Assembly: GCA_949825025.1 (NCBI GenBank)
Contig: OX463779.1
Coordinates: forward strand, 33,800,203 to 33,864,202
Source: Siphlonurus alternatus
Lineage: Eukaryota; Arthropoda; Insecta; Ephemeroptera; Siphlonuridae
Length of the DNA: 64,000 nt
Direction of reading: 5' to 3'
The first letter of the stretch is position 1. Each line of letters begins with the position of its first letter. The notes below the pieces were generated by a model. It worked only from the letters and a program-made list of their open reading frames with translations, did not search any database and had not been told where the DNA came from. A program made the position numbers and the translations under genes. This document shows positions 11,747 to 23,873 of the stretch, piece by piece.

Positions 11747-11748
<2 letters not shown>

Positions 11749-12359
11749 GTTGTGTATAATAAAATAAATTATAAAATACATATCATGACTGACATGATTA
11801 TAATATACTTTATATATAATAATATATTAATACGAGTCTTTCACCATATATATGATACATGGAAGTAATGATCGAAGCATATATAGGAGTATATAATTTT
11901 TTTATAAGAAAATGTTCTTGATTATTCACATATATGATTTGATATGACCCATAATGTCTCTATAAAGTCTAATATATAAAATATATTTTAAGGAGGGTAT
12001 AAGAGATATTTTCAAATTAATAGCTTGTATAATTATTAAGAAAAAAACAAAATCAAAGATTAGAAGTGGCTTAAAAATTATAATGCATGCCGCCCTGGAG
12101 AAATTTTACCCACCGGATAACACTTGAAGGCTCTCTATCATAAGAATAACTATTTATATATTTCGTACAATCAGTATAATATAATATACATTATATTATA
12201 CCCTCATTTTACATATTAGTATTAGCTCATAAATATAATATGATATTCTATTATACATGTCTATATTCATTTCATGAAGAATTACATTTTCAAATTGTTT
12301 TTCTTGGTGTTGCATATAATAATATATTATATATAAGCAAAACAGATCAGAGAGCAGTT

Positions 12360-12560
12360 GTATAGTTTTGTATAGGTGGGCAGGACAAGGCTGTGTGACG
12401 TCACTGGACAATCCTTCAGGCCTGGACGTGTTCAGGCATGTCGTAAGTCGAAGGTAGTGAGTGCTACAGCCCACATTCACTTTCACTAACCGTCCTCCAT
12501 CGCTCAGCACCAATCATAGACCGCGATTCCAGCATGCGTCATATACGACGTGTGCAACCA
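12360..12560. promoter_or_regulatory. GC-richer island with CRE, function unknown
   Basis: Contains a perfect TGACGTCA at 12396-12403 within CAAGGCTGTGTGACGTCACT. It sits between AT-rich flanks with no supported exon on either side. Confidence 0.2.
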
Positions 12561-13122
12561 TAAACATGAATACACAGAACCTCGATCGGCTCTATGATGA
12601 CTACACTAGGAGCGATGAGTTCATCATAATAATTTAATATCATAATAATTCGATTCTGATACATATGCATGCGACAAAAAACAAAAACTAATATCAGAAA
12701 ATAAAATGAAACGAAAATTTGCTGAACTTTCCCTCAGTATCACGCTGGGGATGACGTTGATGTTATATGATAATTAATATGAATTAGAGATCTATTCGGC
12801 GTAAACCCTGGACAATAACCAAAAAGGTGTGCTCCTCTGCTCTGCTTATGAGACTTGTATGCTATTCAGGGATTTCAGGGGTACACCTTTTTGAATCCGA
12901 TAGTATATATTTTCTTGGTTTTTGCATTCGATTAATTATCTTAAGTGCGCCGCCTGCATGCAGCTTAGATAGTATGTATAATGAACACCTTGGAGCAGCA
13001 CGACGTTACTCGGTTACTCCTGCTTTGTTTATTGGTTGTTGTCAGCTATAGTGTTGTTACTCAGGTATTATATAATATATAACGCCCGTAAAGTTATATA
13101 TTTGTGATATCTCGTAAAAGTT

Positions 13123-13513
13123 GTGTAGCGCAGTGCTTTGGCCAGGTGCAGTTGTCAGAGATCACCGAAGTCAAGCAACGCCGGCGTGGTTAGTAATTGG
13201 ATGGGTGACCATTTTCAACAAAAACCATGTTTCCCACCCATGCGGGGGTAATAATGATATGTTTTATTGGACAGAAATAAATCAATTGTTGTTCTTTTCC
13301 ACCATGTAGTTTCCTTGGCTTGGGATTGGACCATTTTGGCGCACTTTCAGTCCATTGACAGGAGCTGTATAGGTCTCCACGTTTCCCTCAGTCACAGTCA
13401 AACGACGAGATGGATTGCAAGGCCGCTGCTGCCCCCGTCCCGGAAGAGCCCGCGAAACGCTTAATATAGGTAGAAGAACCATTTACGGTTTGATAAAAAA
13501 AAAAAAAAATCCA
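13123..13513 (+). mobile_element. 5S rRNA-derived SINE-like repeat, diverged copy
   Basis: The head (GATCACCGAAGTCAAGCAAC, then GTGGTTAGTAATTGGATGGGTGACC) matches the 5S rRNA internal promoter, including the box C region TTGGATGGGTGACC. The body shares blocks with the copies at 15.8 and 30.6 kb (GGACCATT, TCCATTGA, GTTTCCCTCAGTC). It ends in A-rich sequence at about 13498-13511. More diverged than the other two copies. Confidence 0.7.
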
Positions 13514-13559
13514 TACATCGAGTTGACTGTCATGTCAAATTCTTTAATATTATAATATA

Positions 13560-13860
13560 CATTGGCAAGAATTCGTTGGCTAGGTCAGGAGGCCCGCCGA
13601 AATGAGTTCGGTGTGAGCTGGAGCAGTATGTAGTAGCCAGAGCAATGGTAGCGTCGCTGTGCGAGGGTGACTGCATGGGTGAGGACATGAGTCACCCAGT
13701 GATGTCAGACGGCAGGCAGACGAAGAGGAAGACCCGCGCGCGAGCATGCTGACATTGCAGACGGACCAGACGGTCGACTAGCTCCCGTCTGTCTCGGACG
13801 TCTCCGTCCCGCCGCTAGCAGCGCCAGTAATGTTAGCCCGCAATAGTGGCCTGATTTGTA
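13560..13860. other. GC-rich block with a possible short exon
   Basis: A CpG-rich block. On the plus strand ATG at about 13645 opens 35 codons (starting MVASLCEGDCMGEDMSH, ending in basic residues) before a stop. No convincing donor site follows, so I do not call a gene. It might be a first exon or a promoter island. Confidence 0.2.
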
Positions 13861-13899
13861 AATAGAGAAGATACCATCTTTAGCTAAGGTAAACTCAAA

Positions 13900-15300
13900 A
13901 ATGGCACAAAAAAAAAAAAAAAAAAAATCTATTTGACTATCTCTGCTCGGAAATTTTCGAAATTGTTTCGGGACTAGAAAAAAAAAACATAAAGAAGCCG
14001 CGGACCAATCAGAAAGCAGAGAAAAATTTGGACTTCTTTGGGTGCGGCAGTGGCTTTTTAGAGAGAGCCGTCAATCACAATGTCATTACCTTAAAATTTC
14101 AGTTGCATGCAAAAATATTTAATTTAATTTACTTTAAAATTGTCTATTATATGTTTTTCCATGTTTTGCAGTATAATTATTAAAAAATTTAATTCACATG
14201 GCTGTATGTTAATGATCAAGAGCTCGATCATCCAGATCTATACGATATGTAAGGGAGTGGGTGGGGGAGTTAAATTTCAAATTTTATTTCGTTTTATTTT
14301 GATTCTGGTACATTTTTTTTTTATTAAATTATTATTATTTATAACATTTTTTATTATTATTATTTTTTCGAGTACTGTCAGTATTGAATGCATGCTATTT
14401 ATTTTTCCGCGAACATTATATAAATTCAAGCTGTTTGTCCACGATATATTGGAAAGTTAATTTAGTTAATTCAGGCTTGTTTGCCCAATTAATGTATATA
14501 TAGAATAAATTAATTAAATTTGAAAATAACCTTCATATATATTATATAATAAAAACTATTAAAATATAATATATAACACCATATTATCGTGACTCAGTCG
14601 TTTATATTATAGGAAGAGCAAAAATTCTTACCTTTGCAACTTATAAGAGCTTCAACATTAATTTATAATTTATATATATATTATTTTATAATTACACAAA
14701 ACCAAAATAGGTACCGCCGGTACAATACGTAACCCGTGTAACTATGCATGCATATTAATAAATTTATTCATCAATTGATAAAAAAAAAAAAACATAATGA
14801 TTTGCACATACATAATATAATGTTGATCGCGCGGCGGCGGGTGCTGAGGATGGGATATAAAGCTTCGATATTATATAATTATTATGAAAAATATATATAT
14901 ACAAAATATAAATATAATATGCAAATTATATCATATTTGTCATTTGTCACATTTCCTGGCCCTGCATAGTATAGAATTCTATATATATTCTATAATAATC
15001 CGTTCATTAATTCGAGCAGTATAAATCGAGATGACGCTTTTAACTGCATAATAGTGCACATTCTGCATAATTATACATGTTGTGTTTTAAGAGTTCTAAA
15101 TCGTCAGGTAAAATAATACAAATATCAAATATATATAAATGAATGTGTGTATGTATAATATATTATTATTATTATATATATATATACATATACATATAAT
15201 ATTATTTAGATTAATTAAATAAGATTAAGCATTTTTGTTCACGCTGATGACAGTTAACGCAAAGAATTAATTATTAATTCTTTGGTTAACGTAAAAACGC
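13900..15300. other. AT-rich stretch without a supported gene
   Basis: Poly(A), (ATT)n and (TA)n short runs dominate. No exon or RNA gene is visible. Confidence 0.4.
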
Positions 15301-15309
15301 TTCTTGATT

Positions 15310-15550
15310 CTCAATCGTCGTGCTTCAGGCTCGTAGTACTGCAGGTAATTTGCAGTCAGCGACTTACGCCCTGAGATTCCGGAGCAGCCCCCAAGGTCAC
15401 CACGTTCTCGCGCCAGTGCTTGGCGGGGCGCACTCCAAGGCCGAGTGGCGGAAACTCCGGGGCTACATGACGTCAGTGCCTGCCCAGCGCCCAGCTCATA
15501 GTTGCGACTGCTGCTGGAATCTCCGGCACTCAGCGCAGCACGGCAGCACC
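15310..15550. promoter_or_regulatory. GC-rich island with CRE, function unknown
   Basis: Perfect TGACGTCA at 15468-15475. Both strands are open for about 80 codons because of base composition, but neither frame resembles a known protein. Confidence 0.25.
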
Positions 15551-15846
15551 ATGATATTATTAATATAATAAAATTAATATTAATACTGTCTGAATAATGT
15601 ACTTGAAAATAAGCGATCGAGCGCCTCTTGCAGAAGTACAAACATCTTGCATAATCGCACCAGGAAAAGTGCGTCGTATATACGGGGGTCGACAGGCGCG
15701 GATCCAGAAGAAAAAAAAAAAAAAAATCGGGGGTGGGGGGGGGGGTGCTGCTGCTTCCATAAGGTCAATGTTAAAACAAGAATGGAGTGGTCTGCATGGT
15801 TCCGCGCCTGGGCGGGTCGATCCAATACAGTATTTCTATTATATAA

Positions 15847-16228
15847 TTTTTTTTTTACAAGGATACACCCCTAAAAGCTTACAGCTCGCGGCGGGGTACT
15901 GGGTAGGGGGTAGGGATAAGGTAAGGAACTGATAGTGGCCACGGCCTACATGCTTACGCGTCCCAGCATTCGCTGAGGTGAGACTGAGGGAACCGTGGAA
16001 AACCTCAGTCAGGACGGACACCTCTACTTTTTCTCAATGGACCAAAGCGATGTCCAAAGCCTGGGGAACCACACACAAATGCATCACTGCACTGGGTGGA
16101 AAGCGAGACGAATTTACCCCAGGGAGGGAGCAGCGTATTTTTTACTTGAAACGGTCACCCATCCAAGTACTAACCACGCTCGACGTAGCCTGACTTCGGT
16201 GATCTAACGAGAACCGGTCAATGCATTA
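15847..16228 (-). mobile_element. 5S rRNA-derived SINE, copy B
   Basis: On the minus strand it begins with a 5S-like head (ACCGGTTCTCGTTAGATCAC, GAAGTCAGGCTACGTCGAGC, GTGGTTAGTACTTGGATGGG). A conserved ~280-bp body follows, and the 3' end is GGGGTGTATCCTTGTAAAAA plus an A tail. It is about 95% like the copy at 30.6-31.0 kb by eye. The internal 5S promoter would allow RNA polymerase III transcription. No host 5S gene is implied. Confidence 0.88.
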
Positions 16229-16354
16229 CTACAATCCTATATAATATATTGGAAAGCTTATTTATAAATTTGTATCATGTGTCAATTAATCTGTTATATT
16301 GTATGGATAAAAAAAAAATACGCCGTCAGAATGAACGCGCGCGCGACAGCTTAA

Positions 16355-16803
16355 GGTATAACCTGAGAATTTGTCTGTCAAGGTCAAGAGGCGTGGCTAT
16401 AGTGGCAACACTGTTTGCATTGGAATGCGCATAAATTTTTAGGAGGGGGTGGTGACAACAGTCCTTGAGAACGTTGCCACATTTCTCATCACATATAGGT
16501 AACGATCATCGCCACGGTTCAAAATATATGAAAACAATTCAGAAAAATAGTCTAAAAAATTAGGTTTTAATATAAAAAAAAGTGAAAGAATCTGTTGTAT
16601 AGTTTTTTTGCAATGCTAATTAACAAATTTAACATTGGAAGGATACAAAATTCTCATTTAAATAAATTAATTATAATTAAACCAACGGTTAAAAAATTCC
16701 GAAAAAATTCAGAGCTAATTTGACGATTGTTGTGAGTCCACCAAATTAATTTGAAGAAAATCTGTTGTAGCGAATTTTTCGTCCAAATTTCTCAGGTTAA
16801 GCC
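16355..16803. mobile_element. TTAA-flanked MITE, family B, copy 2
   Basis: TTAA at 16351-16354 and 16804-16807. It is the reverse complement of the copy at 4194-4643, with high identity over the whole length. This shows the element is a discrete mobile unit of about 450 bp. Confidence 0.92.
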
Positions 16804-16828
16804 TTAATACATACATGCAGTTATTTAA

Positions 16829-17041
16829 GGGTATATAAGTTTATATTATACGTAAGGTAACAATAAATTAACAATGTTAAAAAAATTCCACACTCTTATG
16901 AAACATAATTATATTATCTCAAAAATGTTCTCCCCATCTACAACGATTCCCTATTATATAGAAGCTAAAATATAATCAAAATTCGAGCTAGTTTTTGAAT
17001 TTATTTTTTAAGTTAATTAAATATACTTTAACATGGATATA
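16829..17041. mobile_element. Half copy of TTAA MITE family A
   Basis: Starts at TTAA (16825-16828) with GGGTATATAAGTTT and is recognisable through CAATGTTAAAAAAATTCC, ATGTTCTCCCC and ACTTTAACATGG. The second arm is missing or decayed beyond recognition. Confidence 0.65.
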
Positions 17042-17324
17042 AAATATAATATGTTGATAATTTTATTTATGGCTTTTATCCATGATTTATATAATTATAT
17101 ATGTTATTATATTATAATATTAATTTTTATTCCTTATTTAAATTTTAATCACTACTTAAAATCACTTGACAATATATGATAAGATAATTTTAAACATTTT
17201 TTTATTAATTGTTATACTTGTTCAAAAATTGAAAAAATTCGATCACGTCTGAAACGCAGACAAAGTCTAGAAAATTATGAAATGATGGACGAATTATTAA
17301 GAATAAACCTAGCAAGAACGCATT

Positions 17325-17397
17325 AAAACTGTGGCGCAATGGTAGCGCGTCGGACTCCAGTTCCGAAGGCTGCGTGTTCGAGTCACGTCGGGGCCAC
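17325..17397 (+). tRNA. tRNA-Trp(CCA)-like sequence with broken acceptor stem
   Basis: The D arm (GCGC..GCGC), the anticodon arm (TCGGA-CTCCAGT-TCCGA, anticodon CCA) and the T arm (GCGTG-TTCGAGT-CACGT) are all intact, and boxes A and B are recognisable. The 3' acceptor strand is CGGGGCC followed by A. The 5' strand, however, is AAAACTG, so only the last three positions can pair. A TTTTT terminator follows at about 17404. This is probably a tRNA pseudogene or a tRNA-derived retroelement head; a functional tRNA is unlikely without a repaired acceptor stem. Confidence 0.7.
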
Positions 17398-18500
17398 TGC
17401 TGCTTTTTATGCAATGATTTTTATGTTTATGTTTCTCCAATATATGACTCCAAATCCTATGGAAGGGCTGTGATTTTAGTACATTTTATCGTAATTAAAA
17501 TTATAGCATTTTTTAACAATAAATGTCATTAATTTATTCAATAAATTTATATCTTAGCATGATAATAAATATAATAATGATCATCGTCATTATGAAGTGT
17601 TCGATGTGGCATTTTTCTGGTTGTCCTTTCGCGTAACGTTTTCCCCCTCTTCTCTCTCCCTCTCTTTCATTTACAGTGCTGCCATATTTCTAGCCAGACA
17701 TGCAGTGAGGGGATATAGGGTGGGGAAATTTATTTTCAAGAAAAAAATGAGATAATCTGGAAAAATCTTACATCTGCAATAGAAACAAATTTTTATTACA
17801 AATATAATCATCAATTTATGTTTCTAATTATAATTACAGTACACTTTATGATACGCGTGGTTTTTAATTATTTAAATAAACCAAAAGTATATAATTAATA
17901 TTATATAATTTATGTTTATATAATATATATAATACAATATATTACATTGAGCTCTACACAAGAGCTCAATGTACAATTAATTATATAAATATATGCCTCA
18001 TTGTGAATATAATTATGCGCTAGCTCCATGCTCCATATATTATATTATATGCGTAAGCTTTTTTTTTCCAAAATGTCATTGAAGTTGAATCAATTGGAGT
18101 AATAAAATTATTGAAAATATAATACGCACTGCAATGCACGCTTACAATTTCAAATCGTGAATTACGTCACTTTAAATGTCGTTATAAATTATTACAATGC
18201 AGGAACTTCTCACAACATATATCGTAACAACCTAATATTATATCTCTCGTCTGTAATTCTGTATGTATAATCTCTGGTAACAACGTCACAACTGTGATTT
18301 CAGAGATTTAATTGTTTTAGAATTCTAGAGTTCTCTGCATAAAAATAACACTATGCATCAGGTACAATGAATTTAAATGAAAAGTTAATTATAGCATATA
18401 TGCAATATATGTACTGTACGCGCGTATACGTATATATATATCGATCGTTTCAAATTTAAACTTCATAATATTTAAATAAAATATCAATTATAATAATATC
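17398..18500. other. AT-rich stretch without a supported gene
   Basis: One perfect hairpin stands out near 17943-17973 (TACATTGAGCTCT and its complement separated by about 5 nt). Nothing else is supported. Confidence 0.4.
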
Positions 18501-18539
18501 ATCGTGTTTAAGATAATAAGATATATAAATGTATAAATG

Positions 18540-18836
18540 TATAATAGGTTAGAAATGTATAAAAAAGGTTTTGTAATTAGATCAGTTGCTGCATGGAATA
18601 AACTTCCATATATTGTAAAGAATTGTGATGAGCAAAATTTCTCAAAGTTTGTTAAACAATGTTATTTAGATAAAAATTCTGTAATTTAATTAGTTTTATA
18701 ATAACGCAAGCTTTTGCTGCAGTTTAAATGGTACAGTTTATAGGATAGTAGCCACTTTTAGTGATGTAGTGCCTTTGGTGCTTTTGCTGCTGTCCCCACT
18801 CAGTGCTATATTTATTGTATATGAACTGTTGTGAAA

Positions 18837-18871
<35 letters not shown>

Positions 18872-18872
18872 A
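18540..18872 (+). mobile_element. LINE 3' end fragment with (AAAT)n tail
   Basis: The frame reads YKKGFVIRSVAAWNKLP and then FSKFVKQCYL to a stop at 18687-18689. This is the common C-terminal motif of LINE reverse-transcriptase ORFs (F..R...AWN.LP). A 150-bp 3' UTR follows, and the sequence ends in AAATAAATAAATAAATAAAT. Everything 5' of this is missing, typical of severe 5' truncation. Confidence 0.8.
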
Positions 18873-18989
18873 TTATAATATATATGTTTTGATATAGTAA
18901 ATTAGGTACTATATAATACGTTCGCCTGCAAAATGCTCTACAAAACTACAACAAGTATATTTAACATACATCAATATTATACAAGTCCA

Positions 18990-20541
18990 CCCTATCTCTA
19001 CGGTCTGGTTGAACCTGGTAAGGTGCCTGGTAACAAACTTGGCCATCTGCTGGTACAATTTAACATTATATCCGTACCAGCCTGGCTGGTAAGAAATGGT
19101 CACTCTGCATAGCCTGGCTGGTAAGATTTTACCTGGTGTGCTGGTATGGGATACCAGGTCTTACCTGGCAAGCTTAGATCAAAATTTCCCTCCCCCTCCT
19201 CCTGCCTTAAAATATGCTGTTTGCTAGTTTTTTTTAGTATCAAAAATCATTTTTTAATTTTCTATATACGAAAAAGTACAGAAAAAATAAATTTAAAATT
19301 TTTATTTGGTACTTAAATGATACACTCAAAACTTGTTTTGACTTATGCAGTGCTGACATCTGAGAGGTGGGGACGGGGTGGGGATATGCGGGTAAAATGG
19401 CGGCCACAGAAATCATATTTAGAAATAAATTTAAGGAATGGAAGGAAACTTTTTAAAGGGACTCTTCTTGCATCTCTTCCATCCATAATATTGTAGTCTG
19501 GGATCTTTCAGTGGCTCACAGTATGCCAATTCCTGCAGGGCACAGTACATTAAACATTAAAACTTTGATTCAAAATGTTGTGGCATAATCTTGATTCTGA
19601 TCATTCAATTCGATCTTTGAAATAAATAAAAAAAACATGAAGGTATGCTTTTATTAAATATTTGATTTTAATTTGAATGATGAGAAACATAAAATATTCA
19701 AAATAAAAATATGTACTTACCATGCAAGGAAAATAATGAAGAGCAAGAAGAACAAAAACTGCTGGCATTGTGTCTGCAATGATCTGCAGTTGACTTATGG
19801 TTTTTCCTTGATTATGGGTTTCTGTGAGCACAAAAGTAAATCATTAATGCCTACACCTAAGCAGTATGATTTATTTATTACTGTTAAGATGTTTTTTTAC
19901 CTCCAAAGTCACTTTATAACACAATTTTAACAGTAAAACAGGTCATTTTCACGGTTGTTGACATCTTCAATCACTTCCATATGTTTTGCTATGATGCTTC
20001 ACTTTTTCACCACCAGGTGTCAGTGACTAATAAAAACGACTGAAAATTTGTATTAATTTTTAAATAAATTATTAATTAAAATAAATCAATTCATTCCATA
20101 ATTAATGTGCAAAAAAATTGTTTTTTTTTTTTTTTTTTTTTTTTAGTATTTTGGTAAATTCTCATCAACAGTCGATCCACACAGTATAAAAATTAAATTG
20201 TATAATTAATCTATATTGACAGTGTATATCAATAAATTATTTAAATAATTTATGTATAAATTATAAATATAATATAAAATATTATTATATTATAATTAAT
20301 ATGTTAAATTAATAATATTTAAAAAATAATAACAAATTAGTATATAGTTACAAGATCTTCCGGTAAATCATACCAGGCAATACCAGACAGTGGCTGGTAT
20401 TGCCTGGTATGCCCTGGTTCGGCTTATCAGCATTTCATGATGGCTGGTAAGAACAGGTACGGCTTACCAGCACTGCTGGTTTAGTGCTTGTAAGAGTCTA
20501 CCAGCCACCTTACCAGGTTCAACCAGACCGTAGAGATAGGG
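18990..20541. mobile_element. Non-autonomous DNA transposon with subterminal CTGGTAAG/TACCAGC repeats
   Basis: Perfect terminal inverted repeats of about 30 bp (CCCTATCTCTACGGTCTGGT and onward) close the unit at both ends. Inside each end, many short inverted and direct copies of CCTGGTAAG and TACCAGGC form clusters (about 19010-19175 and 20360-20520), which look like transposase binding sites. The flanks CAAGTCCA and CAGGTGCA agree at six of eight positions, possibly an old 8-bp duplication. No transposase ORF is present. Confidence 0.82.
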
Positions 20542-21239
20542 CAGGTGCATGTGATCAGATTGACACCTGCCGAGACACAGCTGACCCAGCACCTCACCTG
20601 CCGCGCTGGACCCACGGCGGATAAAACGATATTTTCTTCACCTGTTTGGGACGCGCGCCATGACTTAATTGGTCGAATCTCTGTAACTATTTTTAATATA
20701 TTAGAAACTAAATTTGATATTACGCACGTATGTATTATATATAACATATATACTGCAAAATCGAACATGTATATTCATAGAACTCATAGAATATTCATAA
20801 TATATTGGTTAATGTCACTTATATTAAATTAAAAATGGTAAAATAATATATGTTCTTTGTTTACTTTCTCTGTTACAGTTTTTTTGTATCAGATTTTTAA
20901 TATTCTTCCTTTTTGTTAAAGAGTTGATCTAATGTTCATAATTTTTATTTTATTTCAGACTAGAAAATATTTGGTAAAAGTTTTACATGCATGTTTTTTT
21001 TTTTGATATTTTGCTTGGATGTTTTTACCCTGCTCAAAAATCTTGAGCATATCTTTGCAAGATCTTGACAAGATCTTGCCAAGTAAACACGAGAAGACCA
21101 AGAAAGAGGCGCAACAGGGTTGAGTGCTGGTCTGTAATATTATTATTGGATATTATCCTTCTAAAAATAATATTTTAGCCAAAAATGTGAAAAAAATTAC
21201 AAAATAAGATATTTTTGGTTCAACAAGATCTTGAGCAAG

Positions 21240-22330
21240 ATAATAATCTTATTCAAGACGTAATTTCTTACGCAAGATCACAATCTTAACAAGAAACTCA
21301 CTTGCGCAAGAAAATATTCTTTGCAAGATAGAAAATCTTGCTCGTGTTTTCGAATTTATCTCAAGATTATTTCTTGAGCTAGTTACCGTCTTGCGCACGA
21401 TGGTAATCTTGTTCAAGAAGTCATTTTTTACGCAAGAACAACATCTTGGCAAGTAATTAACTTGCTCAAGAAAAAAATCTTAAACAAGTTATCATATTTT
21501 TCTCAAGATTATTTCTTGGAGAAGTTACCGTTTTGTTTAAAATGACAATCTTGTTCAAGAAGTCATTTCGTACTCAAGATTTATATCTTGAGCAAGTAAT
21601 AGACTTGAGCAAGAAAAAATCTTATACAATTTTTCATATTTTTCTCAAGATTATTTCTTGGACAAGTTATCATCTTGCTTAAAATGACAATCTTGTTCAA
21701 GAAGTCATTTCTTACGCAATATTTATATCTTGAGCAAGTAATAGACTTGAGCAAGTAAAAATCTTAGACAAGTTTCATATTTTTCTCAAGATTATTTCTT
21801 GTAGAAGTTACCGTCTTGTTTAAAACGACAATCTTGTTCAAGAAGTCATTTCATAGTCAAGTTTCATATCTTGGGCAAGTATATAGACTTGAGCAAGAAA
21901 GAAATCTTACAAACTTTTTCATATTTATCTCAAGATTATTTCTTGGGCAAGTTACCGTCTTGTTTAAAATGACAATCTTGTTCAAGAAGTCATTTCGTAC
22001 TCAAGATTTACATCTTGAGCAAGTAATAGACTTGAGCAAGAGAAAATCTTACACAATTTTTCATATTTTTCTAAGTATTATTTCTTGGAGAAGTTATCAT
22101 CTTGATTAAAATGACAATCTTGTTCAAGAAATCGTTTCTTACGCAAGATTTAATCTTGAGCAAGAAAAAATCTTCAACATGTTTTCATATTTATCTCAAT
22201 ATTATTTCTTGGACAAGTTACCATCATGTTTAAAATGACAATCTTGTTCAAAAAGTTTTTTCTTACCCAAGATTTTTTATCTTGAGCATTGCAAGTAATA
22301 GACTTGAGCAAGAAGAAATCTTGCGCGCGT
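21240..22330. repeat. Tandem array, ~142-bp period, eight units
   Basis: CAATCTTGTTCAAGAAGTCA or a close variant recurs near 21260, 21403, 21546, 21688, 21829, 21973, 22115 and 22239. Each unit also contains ATTATTTCTTGGACAAGTTA and CTTGAGCAAGTAATAGACTT. The repeated element within units is again TCTTG/CAAGA in both orientations. Confidence 0.85.
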
Positions 22331-23439
22331 TTTCATTGCGCAAGTGGACTGCGCAAGTGGACGATGTGAAACAAATGCAATGCGCATGACCGTTTTTTTA
22401 TAACAGTTAAGATGGACGGTTGGTGAAAATTGAAGCTGGTGAAGAAACATTAAGATTTTGTGTGTTTTTGTGCTAATTAGTAGTTATTACACAGTTCCAG
22501 GTAAGCTTTAACTTATGTATAGTTGTTTTTGTTTAATATATTGTTAAGCTCACACAAAATTGTCTGTTTTTTTAATGACATTTCGATGGCTTGACCTGCT
22601 TCCTGCTTGCTGAGCGGCTTGCAAACATGGCCGGGATGTGATGGATTCTGATCAAGGATTCGACAACCATACCAGATCGACAAAACTTGGCTGTTGTGTG
22701 CATAAATCAATGGCATAGCAGTATTTGGTTTTTATAAAGTTGATAAAGGTATGTATACTAGTACTGCAATGTATGCATACTGTGTATGCATATTATATAA
22801 TATGCATGCATTTAAGTTAATGCAATAAATTGTGGTTGTATATGTATTAAATTAACATCGTTGTACAGTAGTGAAGTGTTTAAATTTGTTTTACAGTACA
22901 AAAATTGTTAATCATGCATTTAAATATATACTGTATATAATGCATCCCTGCTCAAAATTCTTGAGCAAGATCTTGGGCAAGATTTGCACAATACCTTTTG
23001 CAATTGTCTTGAGCAAGATCTTGCATGTCTAATTTTATCGAATATCCTTTAAATATGTCTTTGATCCCCAGGTTCCGCAGGCCTAGCCGTTGCGTACGTG
23101 CATGGATAGAGTGAGAGGATTCATTGTGCGCTGAGCGGAGAGATGAAGCAGGATGATGAATATCCACAGAAAGGAAACCAGCAAGACAACTGCCGAACTT
23201 ATAACGAAAACTATTATGTACTATGCATACCAGAAAAAAACTAATTAAACTCTTTATTTTTTTTCAGATGATGGATAAATGTATGTGACGACTGTGAGGT
23301 TTCTACTAGGTACCACATCTTGCAACCAAATCTTGAAAATCTTGTCAAGATCTTGCATTTACTTACACAAATTTTTTCAAGTACAAATCAGTTGCAAGTC
23401 TTGTGAAAGATCTTGAGCCCCAATAATGTTACCAGGATC

Positions 23440-23850
23440 TTGCACAAGAAAATATCTTGCCAAGATCTTGCACAAGATCTTGCCAAGATCTTACCAAGAT
23501 CTTGCCAAGATCTTGCGCAAGATCTTGCCAAGATCTTGGCAAGATCTTGATAAGATTATTTGGGCTCAAGATCTTGGGCAAAATTTGCGCAAGTCTTGAA
23601 GAAGTTTTGACCAAGATCTTGTGCAAGTCTTGGACAAGTTTTGAGTTTTGACCAAGATCTTGAGCAATAATCTTACCAAGATCTTCCACAAGAAAATATC
23701 TTGCCAAGATCTTGCACAAGATCTTGCCAAGATCTTGCCAAGATCTTGCCAAGATCTTGCGCAAGATCTTGCCAAGATCTTGCCAAGATCTTGGCAAGAT
23801 TATTGCTCAAGATCTTGGTCAAAACTTGTTCAAGACTTGTACAAGATCTT
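23440..23850. repeat. Two arrays of the 10-bp palindrome CAAGATCTTG
   Basis: Head-to-tail CAAGATCTTGC units with an 11-bp period fill about 23450-23560 and 23695-23800. They are separated by a spacer of longer, degenerate variants. Because every unit is itself a perfect palindrome, the arrays read the same on both strands. Confidence 0.92.
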
Positions 23851-23873
23851 GTTCAAGAAATTTCAGCAGGGTA

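Larger units (their letters stand above)
21028..23871. mobile_element. 2.8-kb inverted-repeat element made of CAAGATCTTG arrays
   Basis: The ends are imperfect inverted repeats: CCCTGCTCAAAAATCTTGAG on the left and CCCTGCTGAAATTTCTTGAA read inward from the right. TA sits at both flanks (21026-21027 and 23872-23873). The left half is a tandem array of about eight ~142-bp units. The right half holds short-period arrays of the palindrome CAAGATCTTG. An extra internal copy of the terminus starts near 22945, so two related elements may be merged. No transposase-like ORF was found; long frames here are repeat artefacts. Confidence 0.75.

Noticed and set aside
13123..13240. Functional 5S rRNA gene
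   Set aside because: Only the internal promoter part matches 5S; the rest is the SINE body, and the same join recurs at two other places.
13645..13752. Short ORF starting MVASLCEGDCMG as a first exon
   Set aside because: No convincing donor site follows and no downstream exon could be found, so it is noted only as a possibility.
17205..17414. Minus-strand ORF reading RRDSNTQPSELESDALPLRH
   Set aside because: It is the antisense translation of the tRNA-Trp-like sequence, a well-known spurious protein in databases.
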